Notes: generated by a model not told the origin, from the letters alone. Numbered from the stretch's first letter, positions 1-10,222 are shown. The stretch: DNA of 64,000 bases from Mycobacterium sp. AT1 (GCF_002043095.1 NZ_MVOC01000010.1:124001-188000); one strand, 5' to 3'. Numbers and translations are program-made.

Positions 1-1575
1 CGGGGGCCGGACGCATCGGCTTCCGTAGGACTGCACCCATCCGTTCTGGGTGGCAAGGAAACCGTCGAGTTGTTCGGCGAAGTACTGCACCATGTCGTTG
101 CGCTCGGGCTCGCCGTGGACCAGAACGTCGAGGCCGAGCTCTTCTTGCAACCTGATGACCGAGGCAACCTCGGCACGCATATCCTTGGTGTACTCCACCT
201 GGTCGATGTCGCCGGCTCGTAATGCGGCCCGCGCCTTGCGGATCGTGGTGGTCTGTGGATAGGACCCGATGGTCGTCGTCGGCAGGGCGGGCAGGTGTAG
301 CCGTTCGTTCTGAGCCTCACGCCTGGATTCTGGGGAACCCCGCGTCACCCCGGCAGCGGCGATCGACGAGAGGCGCGCACGCACGTCGGCGTTGTCCAGT
401 CGCGGGTCGGAACGACGTGACGCGACAGCCGCGTTGGACGCGGCGATCGCCTCGGCGACCGCGTCGCGCCCCTCGCGCAGACCCCGTGCCAAAGTGACCA
501 CTTCGGTGACCTTTTCGGCACCGAAGGCCAGCCAGCTGCGAAGCGCTGCGTCCACCGCGGGTTCTGCGGCGAGGGTGTAGGGCACGTGCAGGGTCGAGCA
601 CGACGTCGACACCACCAGGGCGCCAACGGATTCACGCACACCATCCAACGTCCTCAACGCTGCGTCGAGGTCGGTCCGCCAGACGTTGCGGCCGTCGACC
701 ACGCCCGCGACCAGTGTCTTGCCTGCGAGTTCGGGAACGGCTCCCACGGCGTGACTGCCGCCGGCCACCAGGTCGACGCCGACGGCCTCGATCGGAGTAC
801 GGGCCAGTGCGGCCAGCGCCCCGTTCGGTGCGCCGAAGTAGGTGGCGACGAAGATCGCCGGCCGGTTCTGGAGACCACCGAGGAGACCGTAGGTGCGTTC
901 GGCGAGTTCGGCGAGTTCGGCGCCGTTGTCCACGATGTCGGTGACCAAGACGGGCTCGTCGATCTGTACCCACTCCGCACCCGCGTCGGCAAGCGCGCCG
1001 AGCAGATCCGCGTAGAGCCCGACGACCTCGTCGAGCCGCGACATCGGAGCGGCGGCACCGTCGACGCCCTTGCTCAGGGCCAGGAACGTCAGCGGTCCGA
1101 CGACGACCGGACGAGCGGGAATACCCTGAGTCTGAGCTTCTTTCAGCTCACCAAGTACCTTGTCGGGGTTCAAGGCGAACCGGGTCTCGGGCCCGATCTC
1201 GGGCACGAGGTAGTGATAGTTCGTGTCGAACCACTTGGTCATCTCGAGTGGCTGGATGTCGTCGGTCCCGCGGGCGGCCGCGAAGTACCTGGCGAGGTCG
1301 TCTTCGATGCCGGCGACCCGCGGCGGCAGTGCGCCGAGCAGGACGGCGGTGTCGAGAACCTGGTCGTAGTAGGAGAAGGTGTTGACGGGAACCGAGTCGA
1401 TTCCGGCCTCCGACAGCGCCTTCCACGTGTCGTGGCGAAGCCCGGCGGCGACGGATTCGAGTTCCGACCGGGCGGTCCGGCCAGCCCAGTAGCTCTCGGT
1501 CGCCCGTTTGAGCTCCCGGCGGGGTCCGATGCGGGGCGATCCGAGAATGGTTGCGGAGAATGGTGTTGCGGTCAT
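1..1575 (-). CDS. metE: Cobalamin-independent methionine synthase MetE (partial, C-terminus off window)
   Basis: Transfers the methyl group of 5-methyltetrahydropteroyl-polyglutamate to homocysteine to make methionine without vitamin B12, in the cytoplasm. Reading the minus strand from the ATG at 1575 gives an uninterrupted 525-codon frame beginning [20 protein letters not shown], the typical MetE N-terminal domain, then the linker and the start of the catalytic barrel ([10 protein letters not shown] region followed by [20 protein letters not shown]). The family is about 755-760 residues, so roughly the last 230, including the zinc-binding His and Cys residues, lie beyond position 1. An AGGA lies 9-12 bases before the ATG. 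A cobalamin riboswitch sits upstream, so expression should drop when B12 is available. The family assignment is certain; the 3' end is not visible. Confidence 0.95.
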   Translation of the reverse strand, partial: MTATPFSATILGSPRIGPRRELKRATESYWAGRTARSELESVAAGLRHDTWKALSEAGIDSVPVNTFSYYDQVLDTAVLLGALPPRVAGIEDDLARYFAAARGTDDIQPLEMTKWFDTNYHYLVPEIGPETRFALNPDKVLGELKEAQTQGIPARPVVVGPLTFLALSKGVDGAAAPMSRLDEVVGLYADLLGALADAGAEWVQIDEPVLVTDIVDNGAELAELAERTYGLLGGLQNRPAIFVATYFGAPNGALAALARTPIEAVGVDLVAGGSHAVGAVPELAGKTLVAGVVDGRNVWRTDLDAALRTLDGVRESVGALVVSTSCSTLHVPYTLAAEPAVDAALRSWLAFGAEKVTEVVTLARGLREGRDAVAEAIAASNAAVASRRSDPRLDNADVRARLSSIAAAGVTRGSPESRREAQNERLHLPALPTTTIGSYPQTTTIRKARAALRAGDIDQVEYTKDMRAEVASVIRLQEELGLDVLVHGEPERNDMVQYFAEQLDGFLATQNGWVQSYGSRCVRPP

Positions 1576-1694
1576 GTCGACGTCCTACGTGATACGGCGG
1601 GATGGCCATCACCAGTGGGCGTCGAACCGATGGCAGCATTCGTCACGACGAGTACTGCGCTTCGGCCGCCGCCCATTCCACGAGGCGATGATCC

Positions 1695-1715
1695 ACCGAG
1701 CGCGGCGCGCTCGGT
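1695..1715 (-). promoter_or_regulatory. Perfect 9-bp hairpin just after the riboswitch (probable expression platform)
   Basis: ACCGAGCGC, a 3-base loop and GCGCTCGGT form a perfect stem immediately 3' of the aptamer on the metE transcript. No U-tract follows, so it is not a classical intrinsic terminator; it may be the switching helix or part of a Rho-dependent platform. Confidence 0.5.
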
Positions 1716-1717
1716 AC

Positions 1718-1905
1718 ACCTGGCAGGTCTTCGGACTCACAGGCGCGCACACATTCGTGCACCTAATGGCCGTCGCTTCCCAGCCCATGACGGGCCAGTG
1801 CTGATGACGGCGGTCGTTCCTGCTCACCGCTGCGGGACAGTCCCGGAATCTCACCGGGTTCCCTCTCGTGCCGTACACCTTTCGGCATGCCGCACTCGAT
1901 GCCGG
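1718..1905 (-). promoter_or_regulatory. Cobalamin (B12) riboswitch in the metE leader
   Basis: On the minus strand the leader carries the conserved blocks of the cobalamin aptamer in order: GGCACGAGAGGGAACCC, then CGGTGAGATTCCGGGACTG, CCCGCAGC, and at the 3' end GTGAGTCCGAAGACCTGCC (positions 1740 to 1722). This order and the closing ACCTGCC are diagnostic of the AdoCbl riboswitch. It lies about 150 bases before the metE start, matching the known arrangement in mycobacteria where B12 shuts off the B12-independent synthase. Outer boundaries are approximate. Confidence 0.9.
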
Positions 1906-2006
1906 TCACCTTCTCGTGAACGAGGAGGTGACCGACAGACCAGTTGCGTCGACCAGAGTACGCGCCTGCCTCATCGGGTCGTCCGCGCCAGGCTATCGTT
2001 GGTCTC

Positions 2007-3154
2007 GTGGCCGGCAGTGAGGGGCTGGGCGGGCGTTATGAGCTCAGGGGCGTGCTCGGCGTCGGCGGGATGGCCGAGGTCCGCGACGGCTGGGACACCA
2101 GGCTGGGTCGCGCGGTCGCCGTGAAATTGCTGCATCCTGCCCTGGGTGCCCGGCCCGACGCGCGGGCCCGATTCGAGGAGGAGGCCCGCGCCGCGGCGCG
2201 CCTCTCGCACCCCAACATCGTTGCCGTCCACGACTACGGACACCACGGCGGCACCCCGTACATCGTCATGGAGCGGCTGCCGGGAAGCACACTGCTGGAC
2301 GAGATTGGACGGGGCCCGATACCACCGATGCGGGTGCGCACGATTTTCGACGAGGTGCTCGCCGCGTTGTCGGTCGCGCATGGCGCCGGCGTCGTCCATC
2401 GCGACATCAAGCCAGCGAACATCCTCACCTCCGGCCTGGAGGAGGCGTCAAGGTCGCCGACTTCGGCATCGCCAAGACCGGTGACGCCGGGCATACCGCC
2501 ACGGGTCAACTGGTCGGCACCATGGCGTACACGAGTCCCGAACGCTTGGCCGGGGCGCCGTCATCGGTGGCCGACGACCTGTACGCGGTGGGCGTCGTCG
2601 GCTACGAGCTCGTCGCCGGTCGGCCGCCGTTCCCGCAGAACGACGTTCAGTCCCTTGCCTTTGCGATCCTGAACGGTCAGCACGTGCCGCTCACGTCGGA
2701 GGTCGGCGTCGACCCCGCCCTCGCCGCGGTGATCGAACGCGCAATCGCACACGATCCCCGTGCGCGTTTCACCAGTGCCGATCAGATGCGTGCGGCCCTC
2801 GCGGGCCGGCGGCCCATTACGCGAGTGTTCACTGCCCCGTTCGCTCGGGTCGTGTCCAGCGGATACCCGGCGCGCCCCGCGCGATCGTGGACGCGGCGGC
2901 GGACCATCCTGACGACGATTGGGGTGGTGGTGGCGCTCGTCATCACCGTGCTGGCCGTCGCGCTGCAACCCACGTCGCAGAACGCCCCCGCCACCACCAG
3001 CACGTCGACCACGCCACCACCGCCGCCGTCGTCGAGCGTTGCGCCGCAACCGATCCCGTCGACCACGGTCGAACCGGTCGAACCTCCCAAACCGCAGGGC
3101 CCGCCGCCGGGCAGGGGCAACGACAAGGACAAGGGTCCGAAGAACCGCGGCTGA
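2007..3154 (+). pseudogene. Membrane Ser/Thr protein kinase (Pkn family) with an apparent frameshift
   Basis: Eukaryotic-type kinase broken into two frames. The first frame (GTG at 2007) encodes the glycine loop GVGGMAEV (about residues 18-25), the catalytic lysine in AVAVKLL (K40) and the catalytic loop HRDIKPAN (131-138). The second frame resumes at about 2441 with GGVKVADFGIAK, the Mg-binding DFG loop and activation segment, then the C-lobe, one transmembrane helix near 2905-2970 and a Pro/Ser/Thr-rich external tail ending in a basic stretch. The switch from codon phase 0 to phase 2 near 2430-2441 equals loss of one base (or gain of two); restoring one base after CTGGA would give LDGGVKVADFG, a normal sequence. 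Either a true null mutation or a sequencing error. The restored protein would be about 382 residues. Confidence 0.85.
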
Positions 3155-3178
3155 TGGCCTACCTGACGTCGCCCGCGG

Positions 3179-4606
3179 TTACGCCGCGTCCGAACTGTCG
3201 GGCTTGTCGGCCGTGCCGCTCGGCTTGTTGTCGGCCGTGCCGCTCGGCTTCACCGTGGTGCGAACCTCGGGTGCGTCGTCGGAGTCGGCGGACCCTCGCA
3301 CCTTCTTGGGCTTCGTCCTGGGTGACCCCTTGACCGTCTTCGGCGAGTCGTCGACGGTCGCATCGGACTTGGCTGGCGTCGCCACCATCTTGGTGGACTC
3401 TTCGGTGTCGCCAACCGTTGGTGCCGCAACGGGTTTCGCGCCACCGGTGGCGCTCGTCCGGTCGTGCTTCGTGACCTTGGTGATCTTCGTGGTCTCGTCG
3501 GGGTCGGTCGAGGTCTTTGCCGCCGAGATCGCCACGTTCTCGGACGCGGCGTCCAGCTGCTTGGCGGTCGTGGGCAGCTGCGGAGGCGGGGGCGGAGTGA
3601 ACACCAGCTGCCCATGGTCGACGCGCGGCCCGAGATTCGGGGTCATGTACGAATAGCCCGCCCTGATCAACGGCATCAACATCTTGTCGATCTCGTCGAC
3701 CACCTTGCGTGGCACTCCGAGTTGAAGCAGAGGCCTGGTGATGGGGAGCTGGGTACGAGGAACGACGTACGTGCTCGTGGTGCCTCCGGCCTCGCTCTTG
3801 ACCTGCGACACCAGGACCGCGTCGTCCATGCTGTCGAGCGCCGTCTGGGAGTGGTCGTTCTTCCCGTTGACGGTGTACACCGCGCCCATCACCGCGTTGA
3901 TCACGGCAAGCGGGTTCCACGGTCGGTCGGGCGGGTTGGCCCAACCGTCCCACTCCTCGTTGACGACCACGGTGTCGTACCGGGTCTCCGGGACGGGCCC
4001 GAACGTCTGCCCGAAGAACGGGACTGTCACCCCTGGCAGGTACATCTGGCCCAGGCCGCGCAACATGTCGCCGAAGACGTAGAACGTCAACACGTCTCGC
4101 GACGGCGCGTCGTTCGCCGACAGGCTTTGCAGATAGGCGAGTTCTCGTTCGACGACGAGCGTGCCCTCACTGATGCCCGCCACCGCGACGGGTTCACCCT
4201 TCGTCAGCTCGTTCAGAATCAGCTGGTGAAGCAACTTCTGGCCGAGTTTGGTCGACTGGTCCGTGGTCAACGCACCGGGTCCCGACACGAGCCCCAGTTG
4301 GCCGGGATAGTCAAGGGCAACCGACTTGCCCTTGGTGTCGGGTAGCCAGTTCTCGCCGACCCGCGACCCGAAGTCGAGCCATCCCTCTTGGGTCAGGCCC
4401 TGGCTGTCGAGGATGTCGGACAAAATCGGCCACTCGCTCGGGCGCCCGCCGTTCACGCCTATGCGGTTCTGAGCGGATGCCAATGCGCCAGGAGCGGCGA
4501 CCGCGAGTGCCGCCGCGACCACCACTGCCGCCAGTGACCACCGACCCCTTCTGCCACCCCCGGCAACGACGGCGATCCTTCTTCTTCGGACGACGAAATC
4601 AATCAT
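3179..4606 (-). CDS. Exported PE-PPE-domain protein (serine-hydrolase fold)
   Basis: About 475 residues. ATG at 4606 is chosen because a purine-rich GGGGGGAA lies just upstream; an in-frame extension to 4747 lacks support. The N-terminus has an arginine-rich stretch and a hydrophobic segment (LAAVVVAAALAVAAPGALA), a likely signal peptide. The central part contains YVFGDMLRG and VAGISEGTLV, whose G-x-S-x-G is the nucleophile elbow of the PE-PPE/cutinase-like alpha-beta hydrolase domain. No PE or PPE domain precedes it, as in stand-alone members. After about residue 350 comes a Pro run and a long Thr/Ser/Lys/Asp-rich low-complexity tail ending in a tandem repeat of PSGTADK/N. Substrate unknown; esters of cell-envelope lipids are plausible. 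It is convergent with the kinase gene. Confidence 0.8.
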   Translation of the reverse strand: MIDFVVRRRRIAVVAGGGRRGRWSLAAVVVAAALAVAAPGALASAQNRIGVNGGRPSEWPILSDILDSQGLTQEGWLDFGSRVGENWLPDTKGKSVALDYPGQLGLVSGPGALTTDQSTKLGQKLLHQLILNELTKGEPVAVAGISEGTLVVERELAYLQSLSANDAPSRDVLTFYVFGDMLRGLGQMYLPGVTVPFFGQTFGPVPETRYDTVVVNEEWDGWANPPDRPWNPLAVINAVMGAVYTVNGKNDHSQTALDSMDDAVLVSQVKSEAGGTTSTYVVPRTQLPITRPLLQLGVPRKVVDEIDKMLMPLIRAGYSYMTPNLGPRVDHGQLVFTPPPPPQLPTTAKQLDAASENVAISAAKTSTDPDETTKITKVTKHDRTSATGGAKPVAAPTVGDTEESTKMVATPAKSDATVDDSPKTVKGSPRTKPKKVRGSADSDDAPEVRTTVKPSGTADNKPSGTADKPDSSDAA

Positions 4607-4706
4607 GTATTCCCCCCGCGGTCGACCATAGCGTCCGTCCCCGAAGCACGTAAGGCATCGTCGCCAATCGTCACGATGGTATGAATTCCGCCCCAAAGCC
4701 GTCGGC

Positions 4707-5813
4707 TCAGCTACCAGACGGCTCCAGCGCGGCCCCAGCTCCGGCATGGGTGAGCGTGATCGTCGGCGGGTGATACCCGGCCCGCACCACGGTGCTCCGG
4801 ACTTTCTCCGCCACGGCGTCGCACCGGTCGGCGGCGGCGAGTGCGATGACGCATCCGCCGAAGCCGCCGCCCGTCATGCGCGCTCCCAGTGCACCGGCCC
4901 GGACCGCGGTGTCGGCGATCAGGTCGACGTGCTCGGTGGTGATCTCGAAGTCGTCGCGCATCGAGGCGTGTGAGGCGTCGAAGAGTCGGCCGACCGCAGT
5001 GAAGTCGGCATCGCCCAGTGCCGAGACGACGTCGGCGACGCGTTGGTTCTCCGTCAGAATGTGCCGGGCGCGACGCGCGTCGACCGGGTCGGTGACCTTG
5101 ACGAGCACGGCCTCACCGCGATCCTGCACCTCGCGCAGGGATCGGACGCCGAGTGCCGCGGCCGCTCGTTCGCAGGAGGCGCGTCGTGCGGCATACTCGC
5201 CACCGACATGCCGATGCGGGGCGTTCGAGTTGATCAGCATCAGTGCCAGACCGGCGGCGGCGGGATCGAACGGCACCAACGTCACGGTGTCGTCCTGGAA
5301 GTCGATCAGCAGCGCATGTCGTGGTTCGCCGCGCAGCGATGCCAACTGGTCCATCAAACCCGTTGGCGCGCCGACATAGTCGTTCTCCGCCCGCTGGGCG
5401 ATCCGGGCCTGCTCGGTGCGGTCTATCCGAAGCCCTGCCGCAGCGGTTAGCGCGCCGAGGACGGCACACTCCAGGGCGGCCGACGACGACAGGCCCGAAC
5501 CCACGTCCACCCCGCTGGTGATCCACATCGCGCCCCCACCCACCTGGTGCCCGGACTTCCGTAGTGCCCACACCACGCCCGCGACGTAGGCGGCCCAACC
5601 GGTGACGTCACCCGGGGTGGTGTGCAGCGGGATCGTCACCTCGCCGTCTTCTCGATCGCTGCGGACCACGACCGCGTCACCGCCGTCGGGTCGGAACGTC
5701 ACCGTCGTGCGTGCCGGCAGCGCGATCGGCAGCGCGAAACCCTGGTTGTAGTCGGTGTGTTCGCCGATCAGGTTGATCCGCCCCGGCGCGGAGAAGCGAA
5801 TGTCGCCGGTCAC
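4707..5813 (-). CDS. galK: Galactokinase
   Basis: Phosphorylates galactose to galactose-1-phosphate with ATP (Leloir pathway). The 368-residue protein starts at the GTG at 5813, which overlaps the galT stop by 4 bases (GTGA), indicating translational coupling. It shows the galactokinase signature [19 protein letters not shown] near the N-terminus, the GHMP-kinase ATP motif [12 protein letters not shown] and the C-terminal [16 protein letters not shown]. Length is normal. An open frame continues upstream to 6887 but that stretch is antisense-frame noise over galT. Third gene of the deoR-galT-galK operon. Confidence 0.95.
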   Translation of the reverse strand: MTGDIRFSAPGRINLIGEHTDYNQGFALPIALPARTTVTFRPDGGDAVVVRSDREDGEVTIPLHTTPGDVTGWAAYVAGVVWALRKSGHQVGGGAMWITSGVDVGSGLSSSAALECAVLGALTAAAGLRIDRTEQARIAQRAENDYVGAPTGLMDQLASLRGEPRHALLIDFQDDTVTLVPFDPAAAGLALMLINSNAPHRHVGGEYAARRASCERAAAALGVRSLREVQDRGEAVLVKVTDPVDARRARHILTENQRVADVVSALGDADFTAVGRLFDASHASMRDDFEITTEHVDLIADTAVRAGALGARMTGGGFGGCVIALAAADRCDAVAEKVRSTVVRAGYHPPTITLTHAGAGAALEPSGS

Positions 5814-6916
5814 GAGGCAAGCCCCCGAAGACGTTCGGCGACCGTCTCGGGCAGCACGTCGCCGATGAATGCGTCCATCGCCGATTCCGACCCGGCGAGG
5901 TACTTCAGCTTGGTTGCGCTGCGCCGCACCGACATCAGCTCGACGTGAAAGTACCCGTCCCGCTGGGCTTCGGTGTCGCGATACTGGTGCAGTGCCGAGA
6001 TGTAGGGCAGGGGCTTGGGATACATCCGGTCGAAGCGTTTCAGGAGGTCGCAGTACATCGCCGCGAACGCGTCTAGTTCGGCGTCGTCGAGTTCGGACAG
6101 GTTGCGCACCAACCGGTTCGGGTACAGGTGGACCTCCACCGGCCAGCGCGCGGCATAGGGCACGAACGCGGTGAACAGATCGTTGCTGGCCACCACCCTG
6201 GTGCAGGCGGCCACCTCGTGGGCCAGGATGTCGGCGAAGAGGTTGGTGCCGTGGCGCCGTGCGTGTGCGCGCGCCTCGGCGAGCATGTGCGCGGTGCGCG
6301 GCGTCAGGTAGGGGTAGCCGTAGATCTGCCCGTGCGGGTGGGTGAGCGTCACCCCGATGTCCTCGCCGCGATTCTCGAAGCAGAACACTTGCTCGATCCC
6401 GGGTCTGCTCATCAAGTCGGCCGTGCGGTGGCGCCAGGCGTCGACGACGAGGCGGGCGTGGGGGAGTGTGAGTTCGCCGAACGACGAGGTGTGGCTGCTT
6501 GAGAACGAAATCACTTCGCAGCGGCCATGTCCCGGCGCGCTGAGGAAGTCGTCGACGCCGACGTCGGGTAGGGCGAACTCCCTTCCGTCGGCGCCGGAGA
6601 GGCTGGGGAAGCGGTTCTCGAAGACGGCGACGTCGTAATCGGGCGCGGGCACCTCGCTGGTGGTCCCCGACGGACCGGGGCACAGCGGGCATTGGTCGGC
6701 GCTCGGCAGATGGGTGCGGTCTTGGCGTAGCGCCGCGATGGCGACCCACTGGCCTGTCTGGCGGTCGAAGCGCACCTGCGATTGGGCGTCGCCCCGAGGC
6801 GGCAGCGGTCGCCGATCGGGGATCGGAGAGGGCTCGTGGCCGGGCAGCGAGAAGAACAGCAGTTCCCGACCGTCGGCCAGGGGCCACGGGACGGGGTTCG
6901 GAGTCGGATCGCTCAC
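5810..6916 (-). CDS. galT: Galactose-1-phosphate uridylyltransferase
   Basis: Exchanges UMP between UDP-glucose and galactose-1-phosphate. 368 residues from a GTG at 6916 that overlaps the regulator stop by 4 bases. The HIT-superfamily active-site motif [11 protein letters not shown] is present, with the nucleophilic His in HPHGQ, and a CPLCPG zinc-type CxxC in the N-terminal half. The C-terminal half carries YPNRLVRN and the HVELMSV region typical of GalT. Placed between the DeoR-type regulator and galK, it completes a compact galactose operon; no galE is visible nearby. Confidence 0.95.
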   Translation of the reverse strand: MSDPTPNPVPWPLADGRELLFFSLPGHEPSPIPDRRPLPPRGDAQSQVRFDRQTGQWVAIAALRQDRTHLPSADQCPLCPGPSGTTSEVPAPDYDVAVFENRFPSLSGADGREFALPDVGVDDFLSAPGHGRCEVISFSSSHTSSFGELTLPHARLVVDAWRHRTADLMSRPGIEQVFCFENRGEDIGVTLTHPHGQIYGYPYLTPRTAHMLAEARAHARRHGTNLFADILAHEVAACTRVVASNDLFTAFVPYAARWPVEVHLYPNRLVRNLSELDDAELDAFAAMYCDLLKRFDRMYPKPLPYISALHQYRDTEAQRDGYFHVELMSVRRSATKLKYLAGSESAMDAFIGDVLPETVAERLRGLAS

Positions 6917-7710
6917 CGTGTGCGCACCTGTGCGATCACGAGGTCGCCGACCCGGCTGTCGAGCAGTTCCCGGTCGGCGGCGGTCAGGCCGTCGTCGCTG
7001 ATCAGGGTCTGGACGTGGTCGAGGCGAGCGAACACACAGGCGCCCACTTCCCGGTACTTCGTGTGGTCGGCAAGCACCACTAGGCGGCCACCGATCTCGA
7101 TAAGAGTGCGGTTGGTCTGGGCCTCGGCGACGTTCGGCGAGGTGAGTCCGGCGTCGGGGTCGACGCCGTGCACGCCGAGGTAGGTGGCGTCGACGCGGAA
7201 CGAGGCGATCGCGGCGTCGGCGACCGGTCCGACCAGGGCGTCCGACGGGGTCCGCACCCCACCGCTGAGATAGACCAGTGGGGTGTCGGAGCCGTCCGCT
7301 CCATTGGTCAAGGGATCGGTGAGTTCGCGAAAGACGTTGACCGAGTTGGTGACGACGGTGATCGAGGGTCGACCTCGCAGATGCCGGGCGAGTTCGGTGG
7401 TGGTGGTTCCCGCCCCGATGGCGATCGTCATACCGTCGGTGATGGTGGCCGCCGCGGTCGCGGCGATGGCAGCCTTCTCCACCTGTTGCTGGCCTGCCTT
7501 CTGTGCCGAGCGCGGTTCCTCACCGCGGTGGTGCCGCGACACCGCACCGCCATGCACCTTCCGCAGCAGCTGCTGGGCGTCGAGGGTGTCCAGGTCGCGG
7601 CGCACCGTCATCTCCGAGACGGCGAGCTCGTCGGCGAGGTCGGCGACGCGCACGGAGCCATCCGATCGCACGGCGCGCAGTATCGCGTCTTGTCGTTCAG
7701 CGGCCAGCAT
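6913..7710 (-). CDS. DeoR/GlpR-family transcriptional regulator of the galactose operon
   Basis: About 265 residues. The N-terminus [18 protein letters not shown] followed by [24 protein letters not shown] is the DeoR-type helix-turn-helix, then LRKVHGGAV, and a C-terminal sugar-phosphate-sensing domain ([18 protein letters not shown], then VTNSVNV). ATG at 7710 is preferred because family members begin at this sequence; a GTG at 7722 is the alternative. First gene of the operon and coupled to galT by a GTGA overlap, so it probably represses its own operon and is released by a galactose-derived phosphosugar (inference). Confidence 0.88.
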   Translation of the reverse strand: MLAAERQDAILRAVRSDGSVRVADLADELAVSEMTVRRDLDTLDAQQLLRKVHGGAVSRHHRGEEPRSAQKAGQQQVEKAAIAATAAATITDGMTIAIGAGTTTTELARHLRGRPSITVVTNSVNVFRELTDPLTNGADGSDTPLVYLSGGVRTPSDALVGPVADAAIASFRVDATYLGVHGVDPDAGLTSPNVAEAQTNRTLIEIGGRLVVLADHTKYREVGACVFARLDHVQTLISDDGLTAADRELLDSRVGDLVIAQVRTR

Positions 7711-7737
7711 CGGCGGCAGCACCCTTCGTCAGACGGA

Positions 7738-7759
7738 TTCGCACATTAACGAACACAAT
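7738..7759 (-). promoter_or_regulatory. Putative promoter/operator region of the deoR-galTK operon
   Basis: Only about 70 bases separate the regulator start from the neighbouring transporter gene. They contain an AT-rich patch that on the minus strand reads ATTGTGTTCG-TTA-ATGTGCGAA, two imperfect direct copies of a TGTG..CGA-type element. DeoR-family repressors often bind such repeats. Assignment is by position only. Confidence 0.3.
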
Positions 7760-7779
7760 CTAACGCATGCGCGCGACGG

Positions 7780-8529
7780 TCAGCGACCCCCGGTGAAGCG
7801 CTGCAGGAACTGGCGCGTCCGATCCTCTTTCGGATTGGTCAAAACGTCTGCAGCCGAGCCGGATTCGACGATGCGGCCACCGTCGAGGAAGCACACCGTG
7901 TCGGCCACCTCGCGCGCAAAGGCCATCTCGTGGGTGGCCATCACGATCGTGCGACCGGTGCTCGCCAACTCCCCGACGAGCGTCAACACCTCGCCGACGA
8001 GCTCCGGGTCCAATGCGCTGGTGATCTCGTCGAGCAGCAGCAGCCGCGGCTCATACGCCAACGCCCTGGCGATCGCCACCCGCTGCTGCTGACCGCCGGA
8101 CAGCTTGTCGGGGTAGGCGCCGGCGTGAGAGGACAACCCGACCCGGTCCAACAGTTCACGGCCGCGATCCTCGGCCTCCCGGCGGCTGGACCCGTGCACG
8201 ACCCGCGGCGCCAGCGCGACGTTGGCCAGCGCGGTCATGTGGGGAAACAGGTTGAACGACTGGAACACCATGCCCATCGCCCGACGCGCTTCGTCGGCGT
8301 CGACCCGCGGGTCGCTGATGTCCCGGCCGTCGAGCAGGATCTGGCCGTCGTCGATGTCCTCGAGCAGGTCGACACACCGCAGCAGCGTCGACTTGCCGGA
8401 TCCGGACGCCCCGATCAGCACGACGACCTGATGCTCGGCGACGTCGAGGTCGACGCCCTGGAGGACGGGGCGATCGTGGTACGCCTTGGTCAGGCCGCGG
8501 ACCGACAACACCGGCTGGGGTTCGGTCAC
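7780..8529 (-). CDS. Polar amino-acid ABC transporter, ATP-binding protein (GlnQ type)
   Basis: Energises import with the permease and binding protein encoded directly upstream. 249 residues from a GTG at 8529 that overlaps the permease stop (GTGA). Walker A is GASGSGKSTLL, the signature is LSGGQQQR, Walker B is LLLLDEITSALD, and the H-loop is ATHEM; the SFNLFPHMT Q-loop is characteristic of the polar amino-acid (PAAT) family. The open frame continuing up to 9225 has no support. Last gene of a three-gene importer operon. Confidence 0.92.
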   Translation of the reverse strand: MTEPQPVLSVRGLTKAYHDRPVLQGVDLDVAEHQVVVLIGASGSGKSTLLRCVDLLEDIDDGQILLDGRDISDPRVDADEARRAMGMVFQSFNLFPHMTALANVALAPRVVHGSSRREAEDRGRELLDRVGLSSHAGAYPDKLSGGQQQRVAIARALAYEPRLLLLDEITSALDPELVGEVLTLVGELASTGRTIVMATHEMAFAREVADTVCFLDGGRIVESGSAADVLTNPKEDRTRQFLQRFTGGR

Positions 8530-9353
8530 AGCGCACCCTGCCGGGTCGCCACGCGTTTCGCCGCCCAGTCGGCCAACCGGGCCGACGGGATTGCCAACGC
8601 CACGAACAGCAGACCCGCGACGACGTACGGGGTGAAGTTGTAGGTGGTGGCGGCCGAAATCTGCGCGGCGCGGACGGCGTCGACCGCGCCGAGCACCGAG
8701 ATGAGCCCGCAGTCCTTCTGCAGGGCCACGAAGTCGTTGAGCAGGGCGGGCGTCACCCGGCGGGTCGCCTGCGGCAGGACGACCAGCTGCATGGTCCGGC
8801 GATGGTTCAGCCCAAGGGATTTGGCGGCCGCCAACTGCGAAGGATGCACCGATTCGATTCCGGCGCGGAACACCTCCGCCACGTACGCGGAGTAGATCAA
8901 GACCAGCGCAAGACCGCCGAGGAGCACCGGATTGGTCGGAAGGCCCGACAAACGCAGCCCGGGCAGACCGAAGCCGACTAGATACAAACAGATCAGCAGC
9001 GGCAGGCCACGAAAAAGGTCCACGTAACCGGTTGCCAACGCCCGCAACGGAAACCACACCGGGCCGCGGAGGGTGCGCACCGCAGCCAGCCCGAGTCCGA
9101 AGATCAGGATCAGCACCTGGCACACGATCAGCACGCGCACGTTGAGCCACAGGCCCTCCAACAACGCCGGCAGGCTCTCCCAGCCGATCCGGAGGTTGAA
9201 GAACGACTCGCGAACTCGGGGCCAACCCGGTGACGACGTCACCGCCAGCAGCAGCACCGCCGCGAACACGACGGTGGACACCAGGGCGATCAGCGTGGAC
9301 CGTCGGGCCCGTGACTGCCGGTAGGCCACCCGATCCAGGGCGGCCGTGGTCAC
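8526..9353 (-). CDS. Polar amino-acid ABC transporter, permease
   Basis: Membrane subunit of the importer, 275 residues. The GTG at 9353 (MTTAALDRVAYRQSRAR) is chosen because it overlaps the binding-protein stop in the usual GTGA manner. One N-terminal helix is followed by the HisM/GlnP-type core with LWLNVRVLIVC, YVDLFRGLPLLI and AEVFRAGIESVHPSQLAAAKSLGL, the last containing the EAA-loop that contacts the ATPase. Substrate is probably a polar or acidic amino acid; the sequence does not say which. Confidence 0.9.
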   Translation of the reverse strand: MTTAALDRVAYRQSRARRSTLIALVSTVVFAAVLLLAVTSSPGWPRVRESFFNLRIGWESLPALLEGLWLNVRVLIVCQVLILIFGLGLAAVRTLRGPVWFPLRALATGYVDLFRGLPLLICLYLVGFGLPGLRLSGLPTNPVLLGGLALVLIYSAYVAEVFRAGIESVHPSQLAAAKSLGLNHRRTMQLVVLPQATRRVTPALLNDFVALQKDCGLISVLGAVDAVRAAQISAATTYNFTPYVVAGLLFVALAIPSARLADWAAKRVATRQGAL

Positions 9354-10222
9354 GACAGAACCGGTGCGTTGCCCGCGCCCGTGAGCCACGTCTTCTGCAG
9401 CTTGAACAGCTCGCCGTCGTTGCCGAGGTCGTCGACTGCCTTGGACACGCACGCCGTCAGCGGGCTGCCCTTGTCGAGCACGATGCCGAACTGCTCGGCC
9501 TTCTCCTCGCCCGCCGGCAGCTGGCCGACGATGACGCCGTCGGCGAGTTCGGCCTGCACCTGGAAGGCGGTCGGCAGATCAAGCACCAACGCGTCGATCT
9601 GGCCGTTCGACAACGCCGCCTTGGCGTCGTCGTTGTTGTTGAACACCGCCACGTCCGGGTCGACCGCCTTCGCGGCGGTGTAACTGGTCGTGCCGACCTG
9701 CGCGCCGAGCTTGAGCCCCTCGAGGCCTGCGACGTCCTTCACTCCCGCTGCGGGGGAGGACTTCAGGGCGACGACCGCTTGGGTCACGTTGAAGTACGGC
9801 GAGGAGAAGTCGACGGCCTGCTTGCGGTCGTCGGTGATCGAGAACTCGTTGAGGTTGGCGTCGAACGTCTTCGGACCAGGGGCGATGGCCGCGTTGAACG
9901 GCACCCGCACCCACGTCACGTCCTCACGCGCGTAGCCCAGCTTGCCGGCGACGGCGTAGGCGACGGCCGATTCGAAGCCCTTGCCGTTCGACGGGTCGTC
10001 GTCGACGAACCACGGCGGGTACGCCGGTTGATCGGTGCCGAAGGCGATCGACCCCTTCTTCAGGGTCGGCAGGGAGTCCTTGGTGCACTGGGCCGCCGAC
10101 GCCGCGGCGGTCGAGCTGCCCGGCGCCGTCTCGTCGGCGGGGGCGCAGGCCGTGGCCGCAGCCAGACCGACGAGGGCCAGCACGGACACCACACTCGACA
10201 CATTGCGCATGGGCGGCATCAT
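9350..10222 (-). CDS. Solute-binding lipoprotein of the amino-acid ABC importer
   Basis: 290 residues from ATG 10222 (other in-frame ATGs at 10219 and 10210). A short signal peptide ends in a lipobox-like LAAATAC, so the mature protein is probably lipid-anchored outside the membrane. The body is the type-3 periplasmic binding fold: IAFGTDQPAYPPWF, FNAAIAPGPKTFDANLNEFSITDDRKQAVDFSSPY and LGAQVGTTSYTAAK. First gene of the importer operon, with its promoter in the 136 bases shared with the divergent small membrane gene. Confidence 0.9.
   Translation of the reverse strand: MMPPMRNVSSVVSVLALVGLAAATACAPADETAPGSSTAAASAAQCTKDSLPTLKKGSIAFGTDQPAYPPWFVDDDPSNGKGFESAVAYAVAGKLGYAREDVTWVRVPFNAAIAPGPKTFDANLNEFSITDDRKQAVDFSSPYFNVTQAVVALKSSPAAGVKDVAGLEGLKLGAQVGTTSYTAAKAVDPDVAVFNNNDDAKAALSNGQIDALVLDLPTAFQVQAELADGVIVGQLPAGEEKAEQFGIVLDKGSPLTACVSKAVDDLGNDGELFKLQKTWLTGAGNAPVLS

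Noticed and set aside
586..2124. 512-codon open frame on the plus strand over metE and its leader
   Set aside because: Antisense to metE in GC-rich DNA; low-complexity Arg/Pro/Gly content; the minus strand carries clear MetE sequence and the riboswitch.
5814..6887. N-terminal extension of galK into galT
   Set aside because: Arg/Pro-rich nonsense in the extension; galT is read in another frame and galK has a coupled GTG at 5813.
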